Positions 1-8,994 of a stretch of DNA of 17,761 nt are shown piece by piece. Both the position numbers and the translations under genes were made by a program. The first letter of the stretch is position 1. Every line of letters starts with the position of its first letter. The DNA is from Pseudomonadota bacterium (GTDB lineage Bacteria; BMS3Abin14): contig QIFJ01000012.1 in NCBI GenBank assembly GCA_003229755.1, forward strand, positions 1 to 17,761. The letters run 5' to 3'. Under the pieces are notes generated by a model. That model did no database searches and had not been told where the DNA came from. It saw only the letters and a list, made by a program, of their open reading frames with translations.

Positions 1-165
1 TCTATCGGGCGTACGGACCTGCCGGGCGGTGACTTTGAAACGCTGATAAGCTCAATAAAGGAGAAGATACTTGTCCTGCCCGAGGATACAGACGTGTTTC
101 CAGGGCACGGGCCATCTACAACTGTTGGGAGGGAGAAGATGCATAATCCGTTTTTACAGGAGTAG
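1..165 (+). CDS. Metallo-beta-lactamase fold hydrolase, glyoxalase II-like (3' end only)
   Basis: Only the last 54 codons are in the window; the frame is open from base 1 to a TAG at 163-165. The translated end carries SIGRTDLPGGD near the start, then PGHGP and a final NPFLQE. These are the C-terminal signatures of the glyoxalase II-like (YcbL-type) branch of the metallo-beta-lactamase superfamily: the D in the first motif and the H in PGHGP are late metal ligands of the di-metal site. Such proteins hydrolyse thioesters or related substrates in the cytoplasm, but the real substrate cannot be told from this fragment. The HxHxDH motif lies upstream of the window. It points the same way as coaBC, with a 146-nt gap containing repeats. 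Confidence 0.85.
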   Translation, partial: SIGRTDLPGGDFETLISSIKEKILVLPEDTDVFPGHGPSTTVGREKMHNPFLQE

Positions 166-173
166 TGTTAAAC

Positions 174-201
174 TGGTTTCTAGTTTCTGGTTTCTAGTTC
201 C
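174..201. repeat. Heptamer tandem array, 4 units
   Basis: Four head-to-tail 7-mers of the form TRGTTYC: TGGTTTC, TAGTTTC, TGGTTTC and TAGTTCC. The reverse complements are GAAACCA and GAAACTA, the same units found in the array at 9057-9098, so this is the same repeat in the opposite orientation. It starts nine bases after the stop of the metallo-hydrolase gene. Confidence 0.85.
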
Positions 202-223
202 ATGTTGCCAAAATAGATAGGAA

Positions 224-239
224 ATGTAACTATTTACAT
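224..239. promoter_or_regulatory. Inverted repeat, possible operator before coaBC
   Basis: A perfect 6-bp inverted repeat, ATGTAA, a CTAT spacer, then TTACAT, lies about 73 bases before the coaBC start. The 16-bp dyad has the size of a dimeric repressor or activator site. No regulator is known for it, and an AT-rich dyad of this size can arise by chance. Confidence 0.3.
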
Positions 240-264
240 CGATATCTTAATCCTGGGCCTGAGA

Positions 265-299
265 ATTCAACTTTCAACTTTCAACTTTTAACCTTCAAC
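265..299. repeat. Heptamer tandem array, 5 units, directly before coaBC
   Basis: Five 7-mers: ATTCAAC, TTTCAAC, TTTCAAC, TTTTAAC and CTTCAAC. The array ends 12 bases before the coaBC start codon and occupies the place where a ribosome binding site would be expected. The reverse complement of the main unit is GTTGAAA, a rotation of GAAAGTT, related to the GAAAC units elsewhere in the window. Confidence 0.85.
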
Positions 300-311
300 C
301 TTTTATAGAAT

Positions 312-1547
312 ATGACAATGGGCGAAAAAGCGAATTTCCACGGACGAAAGATACTACTCGGTGTGACCGGCGGCATCTCGGTCTACAAAAGCGCCGAGCT
401 CGTGCGGGAGTTTATAAGAAGAGGCGCTGAAGTGTCAGTAGTCATGACCGAGAACGCGACCCGCTTCATCACTCCCCTGACCATGGAAAGCCTGAGCCGC
501 AACCCGGTAGGCCTGGACATGTTCTCTCTCACCGATGAACGCACGATGGGGCATATCGACAGAGCCAAGTGGGCAGATCTCTTCATCGTCGCCCCCGCGA
601 CGGCAAATTATCTTGCCAAGGCCGCTTGCGGTATCGCCGACGATCTGCTCACTACTATTTCCCTGGTTGCAAGATGTCCCGTGGCTGTAGCTCCTGCCAT
701 GAATACAAATATGTGGTCCCATCCAACAGTTCAGGATAACATCCGTACCCTCGAGGAGAGAGGCGTCAAGATCATCCCTCCCGGTGAGGGTGAGTTGGCG
801 TGCGGTGACAAAGGGAAGGGAAGACTGGCCGACCTCGATATTATCATCAAAGCTGCACAAGAGCTTCTCTACGGGGCATGCGACATGAGCGGTCTCAGTG
901 TTCTGGTTACCGCAGGGCCGACAAGGGAATCCATGGATCCCGTGCGTTTCATAAGCAATCCATCAAGTGGTAAAATGGGGTACGCTATAGCAGAGGCAGC
1001 CCGCGGCAGAGGTGCGGTTGTAACACTCATATCCGGCCCCACGTCCCTGAAAGATCCCGACGGTATTGAAACGATCCGCGTCGTGACCGCGGAAGAGATG
1101 CTGGCTGCAGCCAGAGATCATATCGAAGCTAATCAATGGCTGATCATGACCGCGGCCGTTGCCGATTACCGACCGGTGAAAAGGAGTACCCGGAAGACAA
1201 AAAAAGACGGGAAAAAGAAGATCACTCTCGAAATGGAATCTAACCCGGATATTCTAATGGAACTGGCGACAGCAAAAGGAGACAGGCTTTACGTTGGATT
1301 TGCGGCAGAATCGGAAAGTCTGGAAGATAATGCCAGGAAGAAACTCCTGTCAAAAGGCCTGGACCTGATCGTAGCAAACGATATCACGGAGCGCGACTCC
1401 GGTTTTGAAAAGGATGAAAATCGTGCCACCCTCCTGGGAAGAGAGGGCTACGTAGAACGTTTTCCACTGATGAGCAAGCTCGAACTTGCTCACCGGATAC
1501 TTGACCACTCTTCTGTTCTCTGGCGGGCAGCGGCAAAAAATGGATGA
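312..1547 (+). CDS. coaBC: Bifunctional phosphopantothenoylcysteine decarboxylase / phosphopantothenate-cysteine ligase
   Basis: This enzyme joins cysteine to 4'-phosphopantothenate and then decarboxylates the product to 4'-phosphopantetheine, two steps of coenzyme A synthesis in the cytoplasm. The N-terminal flavin-binding CoaC half (about 1-190) shows GVTGGISVYK at 17-26, the catalytic His81, PAMNTNMW at 128-135 and the active-site Cys164 in LACGD. The CoaB half (about 195-405) shows VTAGPTRE at 199-206, SNPSSGKMG at 215-223, AAVADYRP at 281-288 and VGFAAE at 328-333. The length of 411 residues is normal for the fused protein. The start is uncertain: ATG at 312 and ATG at 318 both lack a recognisable Shine-Dalgarno sequence because a heptamer array fills the leader. 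It overlaps the downstream glycosylase gene by 8 nt, which suggests translational coupling. coaD lies further along the window. Confidence 0.97.
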   Translation: MTMGEKANFHGRKILLGVTGGISVYKSAELVREFIRRGAEVSVVMTENATRFITPLTMESLSRNPVGLDMFSLTDERTMGHIDRAKWADLFIVAPATANYLAKAACGIADDLLTTISLVARCPVAVAPAMNTNMWSHPTVQDNIRTLEERGVKIIPPGEGELACGDKGKGRLADLDIIIKAAQELLYGACDMSGLSVLVTAGPTRESMDPVRFISNPSSGKMGYAIAEAARGRGAVVTLISGPTSLKDPDGIETIRVVTAEEMLAAARDHIEANQWLIMTAAVADYRPVKRSTRKTKKDGKKKITLEMESNPDILMELATAKGDRLYVGFAAESESLEDNARKKLLSKGLDLIVANDITERDSGFEKDENRATLLGREGYVERFPLMSKLELAHRILDHSSVLWRAAAKNG

Positions 1548-2214
1548 TCTTTACAGACTCTACCTGAAAACCATCGGTATACAATATCTTCCCGGCTATC
1601 AATCTGAACAGGTTCCCCTCCCATCCGGGGATAAGGTGGAACATTCCAAAACACTGGAGGATTTGAGAGAGTTCATAGGTGACTGTCACCGATGCCAGTT
1701 AGGCGATACGAGGACTAAACTGGTATTCGGAACGGGAAACCCGAGGGCTGACATCGTATTTGTCGGTGAGGCGCCCGGGCGAGATGAGGATATCGAGGGA
1801 GAGCCCTTTGTGGGAAAGGCTGGACAGCTGCTGACAAAGATCTTCAGGGCTATGGGTCTTGCCAGGGAAGATGTTTATATCTGCAATGTTATAAAGTGCA
1901 GACCACCGCAGAACAGAAATCCCCTCCCTGTTGAAGTGACTACCTGCAAGCCTTTTCTGCTTAGACAGATCGAGATAATCTCACCGGTGGTAATATGCGC
2001 TCTGGGCAGTTTTGCGGCACAGACACTACTGGAAACAGATATCCGGATATCCATGCTCAGAGGCCATTTCCACGACTGTTACGGCATTCCGCTCATGCCC
2101 ACATACCATCCTTCTTTTCTCCTGCGCGATCCAAACAGGAAAGCGGATGTCTGGGAAGATATACAGAAAATAATGAAGCGCCTTGGCTCTGGCACAGGTG
2201 ACAGGGAAAATTAA
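1540..2214 (+). CDS. Uracil-DNA glycosylase, family 4 (iron-sulfur type)
   Basis: It removes uracil from DNA, arising from cytosine deamination or misincorporated dUTP, to start base-excision repair. Family 4 marks are present in the 224-residue form: GEAPGRDED at 76-84, FVGKAGQLL at 90-98, CNVIKCRPPQNRNP at 115-128 and YHPS at 189-192, which supplies the second active-site motif. Four cysteines at 49, 52, 120 and 136 have the spacing expected for the 4Fe-4S ligands. The frame is open from 1486, but I chose ATG 1540 (eight bases before the end of coaBC, giving an ATGGATGA overlap), because the added 18 residues do not resemble the family and lie wholly inside coaBC. The first ~40 residues form a variable extension before the first Cys pair. 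Family 5 is unlikely given GEAPG. Confidence 0.95.
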   Translation: MDDLYRLYLKTIGIQYLPGYQSEQVPLPSGDKVEHSKTLEDLREFIGDCHRCQLGDTRTKLVFGTGNPRADIVFVGEAPGRDEDIEGEPFVGKAGQLLTKIFRAMGLAREDVYICNVIKCRPPQNRNPLPVEVTTCKPFLLRQIEIISPVVICALGSFAAQTLLETDIRISMLRGHFHDCYGIPLMPTYHPSFLLRDPNRKADVWEDIQKIMKRLGSGTGDREN

Positions 2215-2228
2215 CGGGATCACTAGGC

Positions 2229-2252
2229 GCCTGTCGGAGAGCTCCGACAGGC
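2229..2252. other. Perfect 24-nt palindromic hairpin between the glycosylase gene and tamB
   Basis: An 11-base arm, GCCTGTCGGAG, and its exact complement CTCCGACAGGC are separated by only AG, so a folded RNA would have about 10 base pairs and a four-base loop. It sits 15 bases after the glycosylase stop. There is no T-run on either side, so it is not a canonical intrinsic terminator. It may protect a 3' end, act with another factor, or be a REP-like repeat. Confidence 0.75.
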
Positions 2253-2326
2253 TGCGAGAAATCTGCTAATCTCAGCACATGATTTCTCTTCGTTCATCAC
2301 AAACCGGATAGCAGAGGTCTAACAGG

Positions 2327-5300
2327 TTGAAACGCCGAATAATCGCTTTCTTGATCCTACTCGTTGCAGCCGGTTTTACTGTAACCGTAGTTCTGCTCAG
2401 AAGTGAGTGGCTGGACGATGTGATCTTAAGTTCCCTCAAGCGGATGGCTCGGGATCAGCTTGGAGTCAGCCTGGATCTGGGCTCTTTCGAACGGAATGTT
2501 TTCCTTACAGAGATCGCCCTGGAAGATGTTGTATTAAGCGATATTCGGGGCGAGACCGACAGAATAATAAATGCCAGGCGCCTGGTTGTCACCCTGGATC
2601 CATTCGCTCCATTGAGGGGTGTTCTGGCCGTTAAGAATATCCGCCTGGAAGGTCTGGATCTGGTTGTCGTCAAGAATCTTACGGGCCGTTATTCGGTTGA
2701 ACCTCTCTTCCCTTTCTGGGAGCGGGAAAAAAAACCCGGTTCTTTGCCCGCAATTCCCTTCGGCATTGACATAGACAACGTCACCCTGATGGACGTAAGT
2801 CTCTCATATACTGATATGCTGGCGGGTATCGAGCTGGAGCTCGACAGGGTCCTGATAGATATCAGAAGAAGGCGTTTCGATCCCCCGGACCGCAGAAACA
2901 TAACCGTGAGCTCCCAGTCCGGTGAATTTACATGGGCCGCTTTTCCAGAGGGGCGGCTGGTTGATATTGAAAGGCTTCACTCATCTTTTTTCTTTACACC
3001 TGATGCTCTGGTAATTTCGAAATTTAATCTCAACAGCGGTCCTCTCGATATAGAGGCATCAGGCAAGATGCCGATAAGGGGGGGGGACCTCACTGGTTCC
3101 CTCGGCCTGGAAGCAGACCTGTCGAAATTCCCCTGGCTGCTGGGTGGTGGCCGGGGAATTTTTAAGATGACAGGCAGCCTTTCCGGCAGCCTCAAGGAAC
3201 CGGTCTTTACGGGCTACCTGTCTGGAGTGGACGTGGCCCTTGCGGGAAGAGATCTGGGGGAGGTCTCTGCCGACATTATAATTGACGCGGACAAAGGCAA
3301 CCTGAAAAATGTGATCGTAAATTACCAGGATCAACCACTGACCGGGAATGTGGAGATCAGCTTCATAAGAGGTCTGCCCTTTTCCGCCCGCCTTGACGTG
3401 CGCGAATATCCGATCAGGTCGATCCTCGGTGAGATACAGGCGAGGTCCAACCTGCTCAGGGGTTCTATTACGGCGAGATCCACTCTGTCAGGCTTTTTGA
3501 CCCCCACCGAGAAAGACGGTTCCGTGGATATGGAGCTGACCGGGAAGGCCAGGGTCCCACTCGGTGAGGGGATCGAAAGAAATTTCGACTTTTCAATGAT
3601 CGGGTCGATGAAGGAGATGGTGATCACTATACAGACTATGAGCGCAAGGTCGCGGGGACTCATACTTGAAGCCTCGGGACAGCTGACCAGGGAGGGCATC
3701 GATCTGATATTCGAGATGTCGGAACCCGATATGTTCAGCTGGCAGGACATATTGTCGGTAGAGGGACTTGCCGGAGAGCTTGATGTCAGAGGGAGCTTGG
3801 GCGGAGACTGGGATCTGCCCTCCGGCAGCATAGATTTAACATGGAGCGGTGCGCAAGTGCTGGATTACAGCGCCGATCTACTGACAGCGAAACTTGAACT
3901 GGACAAAAAAGGTATAAGTTTTCCCCTTGCCTCATTGAAGATCGGTTCATCCAGTGTTGCGCTTCAGGGTTTCATGCCCTGGAATAGAAAGAGAGACAGG
4001 GGATGGTGGGTAGTCGGTACGTCCGGCTCCAATCTACAGGACCTCTTAGCCGCCGCGGGAACACAGATGGATATTGCCGGAAGAATAACCATGCAGGTGG
4101 AGATCTCCGGAATTGACAGGAACTGGAACGCCTCAGGAGATGCTGTAGCCCGTGATGGGTATATTTTCGACGAGGAGTTCCAGGAGATCAGGGTTTCGGC
4201 GAGATACGACGGCGGTGATCTTACTTTCAATCAGCTGGACATAGTTAAGAACGATGTGCTGATCAGGGGCAGGGGAGCAATAAAAGATGGACGCTACCGG
4301 GTTGAGATAATCTCAGATGCTCCGGTACCCCTGGAGGGGATCCGTGCCCTGGAAAAGCTCAAGGTCCCTTTGGCGGGCGGGGTAATAATCAAAGCAGTCA
4401 GCTCCGGCGGCATAGATGGCAAAGGTATCAAAGCCTCCGGATCCCTAGAATGGGATCTTGTATTCTACGATGGAAGATCCTGGCGGGGAGGAGATCTGTC
4501 TTTTGCCATCAATGGAAGGGACCTTTTCGCTGAAGGGAATCTCCTGGAGGGTCTTTTCAAGGTCGATGTCGAAGTAAAGCTCGGCGGCGAATTCCCGTTC
4601 TCGGGCACGATCCGGTCGAGCAGAGATGTTTACAGGGAAGACTTGAACCAATTCCTCGGACTGAAGGTCCCGCCGGACTTTTCCTGGCAGATGACCGCGG
4701 ATGCCAAGGCCCAGGGGATACTTACAGATATTAATAAAACGGTGGTTGAGGGATTGATACTGACCGCCCGCCTGGACATGAAGGGGCTCAAGTTCGATGC
4801 CATCAAAGAAACGCCCTTCCATTACATTTCAGAAAGAGGTATCAGCTTCACCCGACTGTATTTAAAGTCCGGTGAGTCCGAGTTGAGCGGGACAATAAGA
4901 ATTGGGCCTCCGGGGATTATCGAAGGCAGCATGGAAGGTGAGGTTGACATAGGAGGTTTCCGATATCTCGAACCCACCTTTGATACGTTCCTCGGCAGGG
5001 TTGGGCTCCAGCTCAAGATCTCGGGTCCGCTGGACGATCCTGAAGTCTCCGGCTATCTGGATGTTTTTGAGGCTTCCTCCGTAGCGCACCTGCCGTTTCC
5101 CCAGAAGATGAGCAACCTTTCCGGACGCATCGATATACTCAAGAACAGGATGAGGGCAAGCATGATAAGGGGTGTTTCAGGGGGCGGCAGTGTCGAGATA
5201 GATGCTGACGTAGTTTTCGAAGGCTTGAAGCCGGTTCAGGGACGTGTTACCGCCAGGGCTGATTCGGTGCTCGTTAATTTCCCCGAGGGCCTGAGCTCAA

Positions 5301-6235
5301 CGATCAGAGCGGAAATCGCCTTCAGGTTCGCAGAGGGGCGGGGGGATCTCAGGGGACGAGTAATGATGGACGAGGGCACTTATCAGCGTGAGATAGATAT
5401 AGATAATCTCCTGGCTCTTTTCAGAGACAAGAAAATGTTCGCCTTCGATGAAGAGCGGGTGGGTGAGGGCAAGGGAGACTGGCTATCCCTTGATGTGGAG
5501 ATGGAAACGGTAAACCCCCTTGAGATAGATATCAAACTTGTTAGAGGTGATGCCGCAGGAGCGCTGCGTCTTTATGGTACTGCGGCAAGGCCCATACTGG
5601 CCGGGCGTCTCGAGATGGACACCGGCGTGATTATCTATCGCGGCCATAACTTCGACGTTACGCAGGGATCTGTGGGTTTCTTTAATCCACAGAAGATAGA
5701 GCCTAATTTTGACTACACGGCCAAGACGAACATACCCGGATTCGACAGAAATGGCGTGTTCAAAGATTATGTTGTGGAACTTGTTGCTACAGGTGTTCCG
5801 TCCAAGTTCAAACTGGAATTGTACTCCACCCCGAGCCTCAACCAGGTGGATATAATCTCTCTTCTGACATGGGGTGTTGTGGGTGAGGAAGCGTTTGCAT
5901 CCAGAAGCAACCTTACTGCCGTGGAAGCAACGCTTCTTCTCACGAAAGAGCTCAAAAGTAGATTTGAGAGCGAAGTGGAGAGGATCGTAGGCTTCGATCG
6001 CTTTGTTATAGACCCCACAGCGGTTTCTTCAACAGGCGAGCGGCAGCCGAGGATCCAGGTGGACAAGAAACTGGGTGACAGGCTTTCCCTTACAGTGACG
6101 ACTCCGGTTATAGCGGGGGAGGGACAGGAAGTACTGCTCAGGTACAGGGTTTCAGATATTTTCTCCCTTGTAGGCGAGCAAAAGAGTGAAACGGAGTTCG
6201 GTCTGGACCTGGATTTTCAATTCGAGATCCCGTGA
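2327..6235 (+). CDS. tamB: TamB-like translocation and assembly module protein (DUF490, AsmA-related superfamily)
   Basis: A 1302-residue protein with one hydrophobic N-terminal segment (about residues 4-25, IIAFLILLVAAGFTVTVVLL), which should anchor it in the inner membrane with the rest in the periplasm. The body is a long run of alternating beta-strand repeats typical of AsmA/TamB bridge-like proteins, which form a hydrophobic groove. The C-terminal TamB domain (about 930-1302) contains the recognisable GVIIYRG (near 1100), PSLNQVDIISLLTWG (near 1170-1182) and a terminal beta-rich tail ending FQFEIP. The length is close to E. coli TamB. In the family, TamB works with an Omp85 partner in outer-membrane protein insertion or phospholipid transport; here that partner overlaps it by 4 nt. 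The start is TTG at 2327 with AGAGG at 2313-2317; no better start precedes the membrane segment. Confidence 0.92.
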   Translation: MKRRIIAFLILLVAAGFTVTVVLLRSEWLDDVILSSLKRMARDQLGVSLDLGSFERNVFLTEIALEDVVLSDIRGETDRIINARRLVVTLDPFAPLRGVLAVKNIRLEGLDLVVVKNLTGRYSVEPLFPFWEREKKPGSLPAIPFGIDIDNVTLMDVSLSYTDMLAGIELELDRVLIDIRRRRFDPPDRRNITVSSQSGEFTWAAFPEGRLVDIERLHSSFFFTPDALVISKFNLNSGPLDIEASGKMPIRGGDLTGSLGLEADLSKFPWLLGGGRGIFKMTGSLSGSLKEPVFTGYLSGVDVALAGRDLGEVSADIIIDADKGNLKNVIVNYQDQPLTGNVEISFIRGLPFSARLDVREYPIRSILGEIQARSNLLRGSITARSTLSGFLTPTEKDGSVDMELTGKARVPLGEGIERNFDFSMIGSMKEMVITIQTMSARSRGLILEASGQLTREGIDLIFEMSEPDMFSWQDILSVEGLAGELDVRGSLGGDWDLPSGSIDLTWSGAQVLDYSADLLTAKLELDKKGISFPLASLKIGSSSVALQGFMPWNRKRDRGWWVVGTSGSNLQDLLAAAGTQMDIAGRITMQVEISGIDRNWNASGDAVARDGYIFDEEFQEIRVSARYDGGDLTFNQLDIVKNDVLIRGRGAIKDGRYRVEIISDAPVPLEGIRALEKLKVPLAGGVIIKAVSSGGIDGKGIKASGSLEWDLVFYDGRSWRGGDLSFAINGRDLFAEGNLLEGLFKVDVEVKLGGEFPFSGTIRSSRDVYREDLNQFLGLKVPPDFSWQMTADAKAQGILTDINKTVVEGLILTARLDMKGLKFDAIKETPFHYISERGISFTRLYLKSGESELSGTIRIGPPGIIEGSMEGEVDIGGFRYLEPTFDTFLGRVGLQLKISGPLDDPEVSGYLDVFEASSVAHLPFPQKMSNLSGRIDILKNRMRASMIRGVSGGGSVEIDADVVFEGLKPVQGRVTARADSVLVNFPEGLSSTIRAEIAFRFAEGRGDLRGRVMMDEGTYQREIDIDNLLALFRDKKMFAFDEERVGEGKGDWLSLDVEMETVNPLEIDIKLVRGDAAGALRLYGTAARPILAGRLEMDTGVIIYRGHNFDVTQGSVGFFNPQKIEPNFDYTAKTNIPGFDRNGVFKDYVVELVATGVPSKFKLELYSTPSLNQVDIISLLTWGVVGEEAFASRSNLTAVEATLLLTKELKSRFESEVERIVGFDRFVIDPTAVSSTGERQPRIQVDKKLGDRLSLTVTTPVIAGEGQEVLLRYRVSDIFSLVGEQKSETEFGLDLDFQFEIP

Positions 6236-8967
6236 TGAGAAGGAGCTTTCTCCTTTTTATAGTCGTATATCTCGCCCTGGGGGCGGGTACGCCCGGGGCT
6301 GAGGTGGCGAAACCTTTTCTTGATCTCTCCGGAATGCCCATTGTTGCCCTCGATTTTGATGGTGCCGAGATCTCAAGGGATGAATTTTCTGCGCTCCTTT
6401 CCATGTCCATAGGAGATCCCCTCCTGCCGGCCAGGGTAAGGGAAAGCATTGTCAACCTGTACAGGACCGGCCGTTTTGAGAATATTTCTGTTTTTGCAAA
6501 GCAAGTTCAGGGTGGTGTAAAGATCCTGTTCCGTCTGCAGCACAAGAGATGGCTTGGACAGGTTCGCTTTGAGGGAAACCTCAGTATCAACGATGGTGAT
6601 CTTTCCCGTAAGATCCTTCTAAGGCGTGATGAAGAGATTAATTTCGAAGACCTGGAGGAAAACAGAAAGAAGATCGAGGATTATTATGCTTACAGGGGGT
6701 TTACCCAGGCTCAGATCGCCTATCGCACAGAGTCGGATGAACTGCAGAGGACCAATATCGTTTTCCAGATCTTTGAAGGGCTGCATGCAGAGGTCAGGGA
6801 AATTCTTATGAAGGGAAATTTGAAAATTTCGCGGTTTCGATTTCTCAATCTCCTATCAACCAGGCTCGGCGGAGGGTTCGACGGGCGACGATTGGACCGG
6901 GATATGGAGAAGATATCCCGATATCTTAAAAAGAAGGGCCACTACTTTCCTGAGGTCGATTATTCCATGAAGCGTGTTCCTGGTAAGGAGGCAGGGGTCA
7001 CAGTAACGGTATCCGTAGATACAGGTCCTCGTTACCTGCTCAACGTCAGAACAACAGGCGACCAAAAAACGAAAAAACTGAATAAGTGGGTACGGGAAAC
7101 CTTTATGAATGAGAAGACCCAGGAAGCCGCCATGGAGGTTTCGGCCGGGAGTATCCGCGATCATTTCCTTGATACCGGATATCCCTTCGTATCCATGGAG
7201 TGGATCAATGAGGATGACGGGGCCGGGGAAGTTGATCTCACACTTTCTATCGATGAAGGCTGGTTCTCGAAGGTGAGTGAAATATCGGTAACAGGTGTTG
7301 AGGTGCTTACAGCCGAGGATATTGGAAACGCCCTCGGGATCTTAACGGGTGAACCCTTTGTGCGGTCCAGACTCGGAACCGGAGTTGAAAATCTTAAGGG
7401 TATGTACAGGGAGCGCGGCTATCTGTCCGTTGAAGTAAGCCTTGAGGCGCTCAACTTCCTGCCTTCGGGCAGCGAAAGGACGGTGCCCATCAGGATAGCG
7501 GTGAAAGAGGGGATCCAGACCGTAATAGGCAGGATAAGGATCAACGGAAGCGTATACGCTGAAGCCGAGGTCAGGGACATCATGGGACTCCATGTCGGTG
7601 ACCCGTTTGCTCCGGAAAGCCTTGTCAGAGGCAGAGAGGCTTTGCTGGACAGGCTTTCGAGAGATTCTTACCTGTATGGTTCAGTCGCGGTCAACGACCC
7701 TCTGGTGAGCGGAAGGCGCAGGGCCGATATTCTGGTGGACGTTAGTGAGGGTCCGGTGGTACGCCTGGGTTCAGTTGTGATAACCGGAAACAGGGAGGTT
7801 AGCAGCAGGATAATCCGGCTGGCAGTCGACCTTAACAGGGGCGAGACCCTGACCCTGGAGAAGATCCTGGGGGCCCAGGAGCGCACCTACAAGCTAGGGG
7901 TGATGAGCTCTGTGGAGATAAGGCTTGCCGAGCCCGAGGTAGAATCGCAGGTGAAAGATCTCATAGTAAAGGTGAAGGAACGAAAGCGCTATGTAATAGG
8001 GCTCAAGGTAGGGTACGGAAACGAGGATCTTCTCAGGAGTGAGCTCTCATTTACCAATCGAAACGTGGCCGACATGGCCAGATCGCTTAAACTGAAGTTC
8101 AGAAGGAGCAGTAGGGAAGATCTCAAATCGATCACATACTATCAGCCGTGGTTTCTGGACAGAAACATAGAGTTTTCCGTTTCCATAAGCAACCTTCGGG
8201 AGGAAAGGGAGAGTTTCACCCGCGATACAGAGGCAATATCGGTCAATATGAAAAGGGAGGTTTCTGAAAAGACTACAGCCAGACTGGAGTACAATTTCGA
8301 GAGCCTGCAGCTGAGTGATGTATCCCCCGGCGCTCAGCTTTCCCCAGAAGATGAGGGGCGGATCGATGTGGGGGCTATTATCCCGGAGATCATCTACGAT
8401 AGCCGCGACGATTTTTTCGAACCCACAAGCGGCACGCTTTCCAACATCAGGCTGGAGATCGCAGCAAAAGCCCTGGTTTCGGAAGCGCAGTTTTATAAAG
8501 TAGAAGCAGGTTCGCGAAGGTATCTGTCTCTTGGAGATGACCTGGTCGTTGCGGCGATCCTACGCCTCGGTGTCGTCAAAAGTTATGGCGATAGCAATGA
8601 AGTCATCATCAGCAAACGCTTTTTCCTGGGGGGGCAGAACTCCGTGAGAGGATACTCCCTTGACAACCTCGGTCCGAAAGATTCAACCGGTGAACCCATA
8701 GGCGGCAATTACATGATCAACTTCAATACGGAGCTGCGCTATCCCCTGTACCGTTCCATAAAAGGTATAGTTTTCCTGGATACGGGAAGCCTTTGGCTCG
8801 ACCAGGCGCTATTTGATGACGCGACCCTGAGGGCTTCAGCGGGCCTGGGGCTGAGGTGGTCGTCCCCCATTGGCCCCCTCAGCCTGGATTACGGGTATAA
8901 ACTCAATCCTGTTACGGATGTGGAGGACAGGTTCAGGATACACTTTTCCATCGGACACGCCTTTTGA
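6232..8967 (+). CDS. Omp85 family outer-membrane assembly protein with about seven POTRA domains
   Basis: A 911-residue Omp85 protein. After a signal peptide (about 1-23, hydrophobic core SFLLFIVVYLALGAG) I count seven POTRA-like units ending at about 104, 184, 266, 343, 427, 508 and 585, each with a beta-alpha-alpha-beta-beta pattern and the usual G-x-F/Y turns. The C-terminal barrel (about 586-911) has the diagnostic VRGY loop motif at 805-808 (in GGQNSVRGYSLDNLG) and ends in Phe911 as outer-membrane beta-signals do. E. coli BamA has five POTRA domains and TamA three, so neither name fits cleanly. Pairing with tamB through a GTGA overlap favours a TamA-like job, inserting outer-membrane proteins or supporting lipid transport with TamB. 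The start is GTG 6232 or ATG 6235. The SD would lie inside the end of tamB and is weak, consistent with coupling. Confidence 0.93.
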   Translation: MMRRSFLLFIVVYLALGAGTPGAEVAKPFLDLSGMPIVALDFDGAEISRDEFSALLSMSIGDPLLPARVRESIVNLYRTGRFENISVFAKQVQGGVKILFRLQHKRWLGQVRFEGNLSINDGDLSRKILLRRDEEINFEDLEENRKKIEDYYAYRGFTQAQIAYRTESDELQRTNIVFQIFEGLHAEVREILMKGNLKISRFRFLNLLSTRLGGGFDGRRLDRDMEKISRYLKKKGHYFPEVDYSMKRVPGKEAGVTVTVSVDTGPRYLLNVRTTGDQKTKKLNKWVRETFMNEKTQEAAMEVSAGSIRDHFLDTGYPFVSMEWINEDDGAGEVDLTLSIDEGWFSKVSEISVTGVEVLTAEDIGNALGILTGEPFVRSRLGTGVENLKGMYRERGYLSVEVSLEALNFLPSGSERTVPIRIAVKEGIQTVIGRIRINGSVYAEAEVRDIMGLHVGDPFAPESLVRGREALLDRLSRDSYLYGSVAVNDPLVSGRRRADILVDVSEGPVVRLGSVVITGNREVSSRIIRLAVDLNRGETLTLEKILGAQERTYKLGVMSSVEIRLAEPEVESQVKDLIVKVKERKRYVIGLKVGYGNEDLLRSELSFTNRNVADMARSLKLKFRRSSREDLKSITYYQPWFLDRNIEFSVSISNLREERESFTRDTEAISVNMKREVSEKTTARLEYNFESLQLSDVSPGAQLSPEDEGRIDVGAIIPEIIYDSRDDFFEPTSGTLSNIRLEIAAKALVSEAQFYKVEAGSRRYLSLGDDLVVAAILRLGVVKSYGDSNEVIISKRFFLGGQNSVRGYSLDNLGPKDSTGEPIGGNYMINFNTELRYPLYRSIKGIVFLDTGSLWLDQALFDDATLRASAGLGLRWSSPIGPLSLDYGYKLNPVTDVEDRFRIHFSIGHAF

Positions 8968-8994
8968 GTTCTAGGGAGGAGGGGAAAGGAAAGA

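Noticed and set aside
1486..1539. Longer N-terminus of the uracil-DNA glycosylase
   Set aside because: The extra 18 residues lie inside coaBC and look like out-of-frame translation; ATG 1540 gives the usual overlap.
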